Program-made: the position numbers and the translations under genes
Virus record (IMG/VR): IMGVR_UViG_3300030419_004352
Span: 1 to 29,143 of that record
DNA from: a virus
DNA: 29,143 bases
Strand: one strand, 5' to 3'
In this document: positions 1 to 5,792 of the stretch, in pieces
How the letters are laid out: every line of letters begins with the position of its first letter
Numbering within the stretch: the first letter of the stretch is position 1
Notes under the pieces: generated by a model
Databases searched by the model: none
Told to the model about the DNA's origin: nothing
What the model saw: the letters and a program-made list of their open reading frames with translations, nothing else

Positions 1-1035
1 TATCCGGCTGGTCCTCCAGGCGGTGGTAGTGGTGGTTCAGGAGTTATTCTTATTCAATACCCAGGTTCTCAACAAGCATCGGGAGGATCAGTTACATCTG
101 TTCCAGGTTGCAAAACACAACACGCATTTAACAGCACAGGATTATTTAAAACAGCTTATCCCGCATGTTCAGCAACTTTTGATTATCTACTTGTCGGTGG
201 TGGCGGAGGTGGAGGAAAAGACTCAGCTGGTGGTGGAGGAGCTGGAGGTTTACTTACTTCTTATGGAGTTCCGGGTGCCCCTGGAATAACACTTTTTGAT
301 GGAAGCACATACCCAGTTACAATTGGTGCTGGTGGTGCAGGACGTGAAAGTCCGACTTCTTGTAATGGTGCGGCAGGAACTGATACAGTAATTTCATTTA
401 AAACAGCTTATGGTGGTGGTTATGGTGGAAGAAACCCTGGCGATGGTGGTCCCGGCGGATCAGGTGGTGGTGGAGATTTTGGAAACTCAGGAGGACCTGG
501 TAATGATCCTGCTATTCCTACAGCCGAAGGTGGACCTCAAGGAAATGATGGTGGCGGCGGTGGCCCTAACCCTGAATCAGGAGGTGGTGGAGGTGGCCGT
601 GGTGGTGCCGGAGCTGATGGATCTTCTAGTGCTCCAGATGCTGGTGGTGCTGGTGGAGCTGGATTAGAAAGTTGTATAACAGGAAGCCCTGTATGGTACG
701 CTGGCGGAGGTGGTGGAGCAGCTGGATCTGGCGGTGGCCCTGGTGGAGCTGGAGGATCATGTGTAGGTGGTCGTGGTAGTAAAGGACATGGCACTCCTAC
801 GAGTTGTCAAGCAACCAATGGAGTTGCATCGACAGGTTCTGGTGGTGGAGGTGCCTCTCAATACCCAGGTTCTGAATATAAAGCAGGTGATGGGTCTTCT
901 GGAGTTGCTATATTTAGGATAGCTACCGCATGTAAACCTGCAAGTTTTGCAGTAGCCCCAGGTACTAATACAATAAGTACAACAGGATCTTGCACTGTAG
1001 CTAGATTTACGGTATCAGGAACCTTGACTTTGTAG
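1..1035 (+). CDS. Glycine-rich tail adhesin-like protein, C-terminal part (cut by left edge)
   Basis: Frame 1 is open from the first base to the TAG at 1033-1035, giving 344 residues; the start lies outside the window. Most of the protein is runs of Gly with Ala, Ser, Pro and Asn. A hydrophobic entry, DYLLVGGGGGGG (residues 61-72), is the hallmark of glycine-rich phage fibre or receptor-binding domains that are thought to stack as polyglycine-II helices. The C-terminal 30 residues hold two Cys and a beta-type sequence ending FTVSGTLTL. This tail is closely mirrored at the end of the protein at 1540-3438 (ending FTVTGTLN), as are CITGSPVWYAGGGGG and GNDPA, so the two are paralogues. By analogy with Gly-rich phage adhesins it probably sits at the tail tip and contacts the host surface. 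The family assignment is by pattern; the receptor is unknown. Confidence 0.8.
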   Translation, partial: YPAGPPGGGSGGSGVILIQYPGSQQASGGSVTSVPGCKTQHAFNSTGLFKTAYPACSATFDYLLVGGGGGGGKDSAGGGGAGGLLTSYGVPGAPGITLFDGSTYPVTIGAGGAGRESPTSCNGAAGTDTVISFKTAYGGGYGGRNPGDGGPGGSGGGGDFGNSGGPGNDPAIPTAEGGPQGNDGGGGGPNPESGGGGGGRGGAGADGSSSAPDAGGAGGAGLESCITGSPVWYAGGGGGAAGSGGGPGGAGGSCVGGRGSKGHGTPTSCQATNGVASTGSGGGGASQYPGSEYKAGDGSSGVAIFRIATACKPASFAVAPGTNTISTTGSCTVARFTVSGTLTL

Positions 1036-1051
1036 TTTACAAATGTATAAA
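1024..1051 (+). promoter_or_regulatory. Candidate sigma70-like promoter
   Basis: TTGACT at 1024-1029 and TATAAA at 1046-1051 are 16 bases apart. The site overlaps the last codons of the upstream adhesin gene and lies about 35 bases before the next start. The same hexamers with the same spacing occur at 3458-3485, which raises confidence. The -10 box is also half of an AT hairpin, TATAAA-TTT-TTTATA (1046-1060). A transcript from here would carry a short leader with the GAAGGAG ribosome binding site. Confidence 0.5.
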
Positions 1052-1085
1052 TTTTTTATATAAATAGAGAAGGAGATCAAAAAAA

Positions 1086-1529
1086 ATGGCACATTTTGCA
1101 GAATTAGAATCAAAAGTAGATCCAACAGGTTTTACCGCTGATACACATTTAATTGTAAAAAGAGTAATTGTTGTAGACAATGCTCATGTACAAAGTGATG
1201 AACATATTAGTGGAGAAAACTGGTGTTCAACATTTTTTAATGGTGGTATTTGGAAACAAACTTCTTACAATCATAAATTCAGAAAAAAATATGCTGGCAT
1301 AGGTGATCGTTATGATGAAAGTAAAAATAAATTTATAGGTCAACAACCCTACGCTTCATGGTCGTTAGATGAAAATGACGACTGGAAAGCTCCAGTAACT
1401 TACCCTACAGATACTGCTGATCACCGCATTGACTGGGATGAAGATAATCAAAGATGGACTGGAATGAAAAGATCAGACAAATCTAATTGGAACTGGGACG
1501 CTTCAGGCTTGACTTGGGTGTCCGCATAA
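1086..1529 (+). CDS. Conserved marine phage protein of unknown function, near tail adhesins
   Basis: A 147-residue acidic, Trp-rich soluble protein with no signal peptide or membrane segment. It resembles a small protein common in cyanophage and pelagiphage genomes that begins MAHFA and contains a WKQTSYN...FRKxYAGIG core (here residues 56-73), followed by a W-D-W-rich tail (DWKAP, DWDEDNQRW, NWDASGLTW). The start has a good Shine-Dalgarno sequence, GAAGGAGA, about 8 bases upstream. It lies between two paralogous Gly-rich adhesin genes, 10 bases from the second. That position suggests a fibre-associated or accessory virion protein, but this is context only. No catalytic motif is visible. Confidence 0.85.
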   Translation: MAHFAELESKVDPTGFTADTHLIVKRVIVVDNAHVQSDEHISGENWCSTFFNGGIWKQTSYNHKFRKKYAGIGDRYDESKNKFIGQQPYASWSLDENDDWKAPVTYPTDTADHRIDWDEDNQRWTGMKRSDKSNWNWDASGLTWVSA

Positions 1530-1539
1530 GGAGACTCAA

Positions 1540-3438
1540 ATGGCCAAATCAGGTCGTTCACAAGGTGGTATTATAGGAAAAGTCAATCCGACTTCTTTCG
1601 GTAAAAATAAAGTTACCAAAACTACAGCCACAGGAACATTTACAACACAACCCGGAACAACAAAACTTACTTACAGTATTATCGCTGGTGGTGGAGGTGG
1701 AGACTATGATGGTGGTGCTGGCGGAGGTGGTGGTGGACTTTATACTACTGAATGCGCATCAGTATGCGGAGCAACAGGTTATCCAATCGTTATTGGCGCA
1801 GGAGGTACTGGATCTACACCTGGTTCACCTGCTAGTGCAGCAAGAGGTAGTTCTAGTTCAGCATTTTGTACAACAGTAACTGGTGGTGGAGGTGGTGGAT
1901 TTCCCGGAACAGCTGGACCTGGTGGTTCAGGTGGCGGAGGAAGAAAAACTCCTCCTCAATGTGGATTCTGTGGAAACACTCCTCCTTTAAGCCCTGCACA
2001 AGGGTATGATGGAGGTAGTGGTGCTAACACTTTAGGTGAACAAGGCGGAGGCGGTGGTGGAGCAGGCGCTGTAGGTGGAGACGCATGCGCTCCTAATGCT
2101 CATGCCGGAGCTGGCGGTGCAGGTAGAAGTTTAGCCCCTTTTTTTGGAACAGCTCCTCAACCTTTTTATGCAGCTAATACCCCAGGTAAAGGAAATACAG
2201 CGTGCGGAGTATTTGCAGGCGGAGGCGGTGGTGGCGCAGGAAAACCTGGAACTCCAGGTGGAGCTCCTCCAGGTCAAGTAGCCGCAGGTGGAACGGGTGG
2301 CGGAGGCGATGGTGGTGTTGCTTCAGGACACCCTGGATGTGGAGCTATTTCAGATGGAAAAGATGGAGTTGCTAATACAGGTGGTGGGGCTGGTGGAGCT
2401 TCTCCTCCCGGTACTCATGATGGTGGAGCAGGTGGCTCAGGAGTTTTACTTACAAAAGAATTAAATTACACATCAGGCGTATGGCCGATGCAATCCCAAT
2501 ATTCAAAAAGAGTAGCAGGTTCATGGATTGAACCAGAAGTAACAGCAACTGTTGATTGGTTAATCGTTGCCGGAGGTGGCGGTGGTGGAGCTGGTTGCGG
2601 TGGTGGTGCTGGTGGCGGAGCTGGAGGTTATAGAACTTCTTACGGAGTTCCCGCAGCTTCAGGTACTCCTATTTCAAGTTATTGTTCTTACACGGTCACA
2701 ATAGGTGGTGGCGGTGATGGTGGAGTGCAAAGTCCACCCGGTGCTACTGGTCATGGTTCCAAAGGTTCAGATTCAAGTGTATTTTGTTTAACATCCACAG
2801 GTGGTGGATATGGAGGTAAAGGACAAGGTGGTGGCCCCGCTGGTGATGGTGGTGGTCCCGGAGGATCAGGTGGTGGACAACCAAGACAAAGTGGTGGTGC
2901 TGGTTCTGGAAATGATCCGGCAGTTCCTGCCCCATTAGGAGGTCCTCAAGGAAATCCTGGTGGATCAAATCCTAACTGTCAAGCTTCATCTGGAGGTGGT
3001 GGTGCTGGAGCTGCTGGTGGAAATGCTGGTCCCGGCCCAGCTGGTGGACCAGGTGGTGTAGGTAAAGAAAATTGTATTACTGGCTCTCCTGTATATTACG
3101 CAGGTGGAGGCGGTGGAGGAAAATATCCTATGACAGCTACTGTTCCTGGTGGAAATGGTGGAGGAGGTGTAGGATCCGCACAAACGATTCCGGCTCTTCC
3201 TACTCAGAATGGTACAGCTAATACTGGTGGTGGCGGTGGTGGAGGAACAGAGAATCCTACATTCGCACCCATTAGTCCATCATCCGATTCACCGGGTGGA
3301 AATGGTGGTTCAGGAGTAGTTATTATTCGTGCTCCGTCAGCTTTCCCAATGTCAGTAAGTCCATGTACTAATACAGTTTCAACAACTCCAGGCGGCTGTA
3401 AGGTTGCAACCTTTACGGTGACTGGTACTTTAAACTAA
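1540..3438 (+). CDS. Glycine-rich tail adhesin / receptor-binding-like protein
   Basis: A 632-residue protein dominated by Gly tracts with scattered Pro, Ser, Asn and Cys. After a roughly 40-residue N-terminal segment (MAKSGRSQGG...) there are two repeated modules. Module A starts near residue 43 (LTYSIIAGGGGG) and ends near 302. Module B starts near residue 338 (VDWLIVAGGGGGGAG) and ends near 600 (GSGVVIIRAPS). Each opens with a hydrophobic strand leading into polyglycine. The C-terminus is a non-Gly domain with two Cys, ending VATFTVTGTLN, shared with the gene at 1-1035. VDxLIVAGGGG modules are typical of phage glycine-rich fibre proteins. Base composition is richer in G than in neighbouring genes because GGT/GGA codons dominate. 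AAGGAG lies just before the ATG. The likely role is host recognition at the tail tip; the receptor cannot be read from the sequence. Confidence 0.85.
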   Translation: MAKSGRSQGGIIGKVNPTSFGKNKVTKTTATGTFTTQPGTTKLTYSIIAGGGGGDYDGGAGGGGGGLYTTECASVCGATGYPIVIGAGGTGSTPGSPASAARGSSSSAFCTTVTGGGGGGFPGTAGPGGSGGGGRKTPPQCGFCGNTPPLSPAQGYDGGSGANTLGEQGGGGGGAGAVGGDACAPNAHAGAGGAGRSLAPFFGTAPQPFYAANTPGKGNTACGVFAGGGGGGAGKPGTPGGAPPGQVAAGGTGGGGDGGVASGHPGCGAISDGKDGVANTGGGAGGASPPGTHDGGAGGSGVLLTKELNYTSGVWPMQSQYSKRVAGSWIEPEVTATVDWLIVAGGGGGGAGCGGGAGGGAGGYRTSYGVPAASGTPISSYCSYTVTIGGGGDGGVQSPPGATGHGSKGSDSSVFCLTSTGGGYGGKGQGGGPAGDGGGPGGSGGGQPRQSGGAGSGNDPAVPAPLGGPQGNPGGSNPNCQASSGGGGAGAAGGNAGPGPAGGPGGVGKENCITGSPVYYAGGGGGGKYPMTATVPGGNGGGGVGSAQTIPALPTQNGTANTGGGGGGGTENPTFAPISPSSDSPGGNGGSGVVIIRAPSAFPMSVSPCTNTVSTTPGGCKVATFTVTGTLN

Positions 3439-3442
3439 AGAA

Positions 3443-3456
3443 TTGATGTAGATCAA
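3443..3456. promoter_or_regulatory. Candidate FNR/FixK-type operator (TTGAT-N4-ATCAA)
   Basis: TTGAT-GTAG-ATCAA is a perfect 14-base match to the consensus bound by FNR/FixK/Anr-type regulators of the Crp/FNR family. Its centre (3449.5) is about 41-42 bases upstream of the start point predicted from the adjoining -10 box, which is the spacing of class II activated promoters. That a host regulator uses it is inference. Confidence 0.4.
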
Positions 3457-3457
3457 A

Positions 3458-3485
3458 TTGACTTAATTCATTAATATGATATAAA
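3458..3485 (+). promoter_or_regulatory. Candidate sigma70-like promoter of the oxygenase cluster
   Basis: TTGACT (3458-3463), a 16-base spacer and TATAAA (3480-3485). It lies in the gap between the adhesin stop and the first oxygenase start at 3497. Predicted initiation near 3491-3493 leaves a 5' leader of only a few bases, so the first oxygenase may be translated from a leaderless or near-leaderless message. The layout matches the site at 1024-1051. Confidence 0.55.
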
Positions 3486-3496
3486 GAAAGAGAAAG

Positions 3497-4120
3497 ATGA
3501 ATTTACTTAATTACTATTGGTATTTTAGAAAAGCAGTCCCAGATCATATCTGTGATGCCATTGTTAAATATGGCTTACAGATTAAAGAACAAATGGCAGT
3601 TACCGGTGGATTTGGAAAAGATAAACTGGATAAAAATCAAATTAAAGATCTAAAGACAAAAAGAGATTCTAATATTGTTTGGATTAATGAGAACTGGATT
3701 TATAAAGAACTTCACCCTTTTATTCGTCGAGCCAATATAAGTAGTGGTTGGAATTTTCAATGGGACTGGTCAGAGTCTTGTCAATTTACTAAATATGAAA
3801 AAGGACAATTTTATGATTGGCATTGTGATAGTTGGGAACGACCTTACAATCAACCTAACACCATGAGTCATGGGAGAATGAGAAAGCTTTCTGTAACTTT
3901 ATCTTTATCGGATGAAAAAGATTATAAAGGAGGGGAACTAGAATTTGATTTTAGAAATCTAGATCCCGATAAAAAAAGAAACACTAGAATATGTGAAGAA
4001 ATTAGACCTAAAGGATCTCTTGTGGTTTTTCCTTCTTTCGTCTGGCACCGAGTTAAGCCAGTTAAAAAAGGATCGAGATATAGTTTAGTGATATGGAATT
4101 TAGGATGGCCTTTTAAATGA
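3497..4120 (+). CDS. 2OG-Fe(II) oxygenase (prolyl hydroxylase-like)
   Basis: A 207-residue soluble protein with the pattern of Fe(II)/2-oxoglutarate dioxygenases on a double-stranded beta-helix: YDWHCDSW supplies H109 and D111, VVFPSFVWHRV supplies H184, and GSRYSLVIW supplies R194, ten residues after the second His, where the 2-oxoglutarate carboxylate is usually bound. KLSVTLSLSD...YKGGELEF between them is typical of PKHD-type/P4H-like enzymes. Family members hydroxylate protein side chains or small molecules using O2 and 2-oxoglutarate; the substrate here is unknown. The gene opens a cluster of three such enzymes, overlaps the next by 4 bases (ATGA), and follows a predicted promoter with an FNR-like box. 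It could be a virion-protein modifier (inferred from adhesin neighbours) or act on host proteins. Confidence 0.85.
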   Translation: MNLLNYYWYFRKAVPDHICDAIVKYGLQIKEQMAVTGGFGKDKLDKNQIKDLKTKRDSNIVWINENWIYKELHPFIRRANISSGWNFQWDWSESCQFTKYEKGQFYDWHCDSWERPYNQPNTMSHGRMRKLSVTLSLSDEKDYKGGELEFDFRNLDPDKKRNTRICEEIRPKGSLVVFPSFVWHRVKPVKKGSRYSLVIWNLGWPFK

Positions 4121-4884
4121 AAAAGAAAAATAAAAAATCTTTAAAACAACTTTGTAAAGAATCCGAAGGGGTAAAACAGCCGGAGCCTTTAAAAACTGAA
4201 CATTATTTTACTTCTCCTATTTATTGGACCGATAAACCTGAGTGGGTGAAAGATTTAAATACTGCATCAGATGCTTATATCAAACAAGCTCGTTTAAATA
4301 ATTTAGATGAAATTAAAAAAAGAAATAAAAAATTTGGTAATAAGGGAGAACACCCATGGGTACACCATTCAACTACTTTAATAGGAGATCCTCAATTCAA
4401 AGTTATACAAGATTATATCGGAGCAACCGCATGGAATCTGTTAGATGGTCAAGGGTTTGATCTTACTAATCATACTATTTTTATTACTGAGTTGTGGGTG
4501 CAAGAATTTTCTAAAGATGGAGGAGGACACCATAGTTTGCACACTCATTACAATGGTCATATCTCTGGTTTCTTTTTTCTAAAAGCTAGTGAAAAAACAT
4601 CAATGCCTGTTTTCGAAGACCCAAGACCTGGTAATATAATGAACTTACTTCCTCAAAAAGATCCATCTAAAATAACCATGGCATCTCATCAAATTAATTA
4701 TTTAGCTCAGCCTGGAAGACTTATATTTTTTAATTCTTATTTACCCCATATGTATAGTGTGGATAACGGATATGAACCTTTTCGTTTTATTCATTTTAAT
4801 ATACAAGCCGTACCTAATAATGTTTTGGGAAAACCTTATCAACCTACATGGTTAGAGAGACAAAAAAATGACAAGAAAAAATAA
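4117..4884 (+). CDS. Putative 2OG-Fe(II) oxygenase, HxHxN type
   Basis: A 255-residue protein with a Lys-rich start. It resembles the phage and cyanobacterial 2OG-FeII_Oxy_5-like group (PF13759 pattern): YFTSPIYW near residues 30-37, a TELWVQEF strand, HSLHTHYNGHISGFFFLK (H142, H144, N146), then PGRLIFFNSYLPHMY (H211) and PFRFIHFN (R223). The presumed first metal motif reads HxH rather than the classical HxD/E, as in the gene at 18169-18729. The start overlaps the upstream oxygenase stop (ATGA), so translation is probably coupled. The reaction would be 2-oxoglutarate-dependent hydroxylation or a related oxidation of unknown substrate. The fold call is good; activity is uncertain because the iron ligand set cannot be confirmed by eye. 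Confidence 0.75.
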   Translation: MKKKNKKSLKQLCKESEGVKQPEPLKTEHYFTSPIYWTDKPEWVKDLNTASDAYIKQARLNNLDEIKKRNKKFGNKGEHPWVHHSTTLIGDPQFKVIQDYIGATAWNLLDGQGFDLTNHTIFITELWVQEFSKDGGGHHSLHTHYNGHISGFFFLKASEKTSMPVFEDPRPGNIMNLLPQKDPSKITMASHQINYLAQPGRLIFFNSYLPHMYSVDNGYEPFRFIHFNIQAVPNNVLGKPYQPTWLERQKNDKKK

Positions 4885-5056
4885 AATTAAGCATTTACCC
4901 AAACTCCATAATTCAATGGGAGCTTCTCATAATGCTTATATTAAAGCTTTATTGGGTCAAGTGGATACTAAACGTTCCACTGATATGGTAGAAGCATTTA
5001 TTAAAGAAAGAAAAAAACAACTTGCAAAGGAGAAAAATGTCGTTCAAAAAAAATAA
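4868..5056 (+). CDS. Small basic protein of unknown function within oxygenase cluster
   Basis: A 62-residue protein rich in Lys, with a predicted helical C-terminal half (MVEAFIKERKKQLAKEKN) and no membrane segment or Cys. It overlaps the upstream oxygenase by 17 bases and the downstream one by 20 bases. The next gene's Shine-Dalgarno sequence lies within it. Its tight nesting between two oxygenases argues for a real, co-translated gene. I do not recognise the family. A small partner or adaptor is possible, but nothing in the sequence shows it. Confidence 0.6.
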   Translation: MTRKNKIKHLPKLHNSMGASHNAYIKALLGQVDTKRSTDMVEAFIKERKKQLAKEKNVVQKK

Positions 5057-5678
5057 ATATAAAGTTTTAAAACAAGCCATCTCTAAAGAATTAGCGGAGT
5101 TTTTATATACTTACTTTTTAAATAAAAGAAGAGTAGCCAGATTCTTTTTTGACCACAGATGGATTAATCCTTTTGCAGAAGAATGGGGACACTGGGGCGA
5201 TGAACAAATCCCTAATACTTATTCCCATTATTGTGATCTCGCGATGGATACTTTACTTCAAGGACTTCATAAAAAAATGGAGAAAGAAACTGGATTTAAA
5301 TTACAACCTGCATATTCCTATGCAAGGATTTATAAAACAGGAGATGTTTTACATCGACACAAGGATCGTTATTCCTGTGAAGTCTCTACAACTTTAAATC
5401 TAGGAGGAGATCCATGGCCCATTTATCTAGAGCCTTCAGGTAAAAAAGGAATGGCAGGGATCAAGGTTAATTTAGAACCAGGAGATATGCTAATTTACAT
5501 GGGCTGCGAATTAGAACATTGGAGAGATGCTTTTCCAGGTAAAGATTGTGGGCAAGTTTTTCTTCATTATAATGATAGAACCAAGAAGACGGCTAAAGAA
5601 AATCTTTACGATAGACGTCCATTTTTGGGACTGCCTGCATGGTTTAAAGGTTTTAAGTTGCCTTCTCAAAAGAAATAA
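5037..5678 (+). CDS. 2OG-Fe(II) oxygenase (third of cluster)
   Basis: The ATG at 5037 is chosen over an in-frame TTG at 5022 because AAAGGAG ends 4 bases before it and overlaps the TTG start region. The product is 213 residues. Dioxygenase features are ARIYKTGDVLHRHKDR with H108 and D110 (HxD), the VNLEPGDMLIYMGCELEHWRD strand with H161, and GQVFLHYN as a final strand. The PGD...HWR arrangement is common in phage prolyl-4-hydroxylase-like proteins. No Arg sits at the usual 8-10 residues after H161; K169 is the nearest basic residue, so 2-oxoglutarate binding may differ. The substrate is unknown. The gene ends the cluster and is followed by a strong hairpin. A role in modifying virion or host proteins is inference. 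Confidence 0.78.
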   Translation: MSFKKNKYKVLKQAISKELAEFLYTYFLNKRRVARFFFDHRWINPFAEEWGHWGDEQIPNTYSHYCDLAMDTLLQGLHKKMEKETGFKLQPAYSYARIYKTGDVLHRHKDRYSCEVSTTLNLGGDPWPIYLEPSGKKGMAGIKVNLEPGDMLIYMGCELEHWRDAFPGKDCGQVFLHYNDRTKKTAKENLYDRRPFLGLPAWFKGFKLPSQKK

Positions 5679-5684
5679 GGTATA

Positions 5685-5728
5685 TAGAAGCCTGGCGTGG
5701 GGGATTTTTCCACCACAAAGGTCTTCTA
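5685..5728 (+). terminator. Long imperfect hairpin closing the oxygenase cluster (terminator or processing site)
   Basis: TAGAAG (5685-5690) pairs with CTTCTA (5723-5728), CCT (5691-5693) with AGG (5719-5721), and GTGGGGGA (5697-5704) with TCCACCAC (5709-5716; one G-A mismatch) around a TTTT loop. No U-tract follows, so it is not a classical intrinsic terminator. An alternative pairing, GGCGT (5694-5698) with ACGCC (5728-5732), would exclude part of the fold. Its place after a stop codon and before a promoter-like sequence suggests 3'-end formation or RNA processing. Confidence 0.5.
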
Positions 5729-5746
5729 CGCCTACTTACAATCGTA

Positions 5747-5773
5747 TTGATCTTACCATCATTCTAGTATAAT
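5747..5773 (+). promoter_or_regulatory. Weak candidate promoter before the virion module
   Basis: TTGATC (5747-5752) and TATAAT (5768-5773) are 15 bases apart, and a second TATAAT overlaps at 5774-5779. The -10 is perfect, but the -35 is partial and the spacer short. It sits directly before the first virion gene (start 5793), after the hairpin. Confidence 0.35.
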
Positions 5774-5792
5774 TATAATCAAAGAGATTTTT

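Noticed and set aside
537-794. Pro-rich open frame on the minus strand
   Set aside because: It is the antisense of Gly-codon runs (GGT/GGA give CCA/CCT) in the adhesin gene and has no ribosome site.
1046-1060. TATAAATTTTTTATA as a terminator
   Set aside because: The stem is wholly A/T with a 3-base loop and coincides with a -10 box, so a promoter reading is more likely.
2744-3183. His- and Ser/Thr-rich minus-strand open frames
   Set aside because: They are low-complexity shadows of the Gly-rich repeats of the coding strand.
1-3438. Gly-rich repeats as a CRISPR array or satellite repeat
   Set aside because: The repeats are irregular, in frame and explained by polyglycine coding; there are no constant repeats with unique spacers.
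5022-5036. TTG start for the third oxygenase
   Set aside because: The bases contain the AAAGGAG ribosome site of the ATG at 5037, which is the better start.
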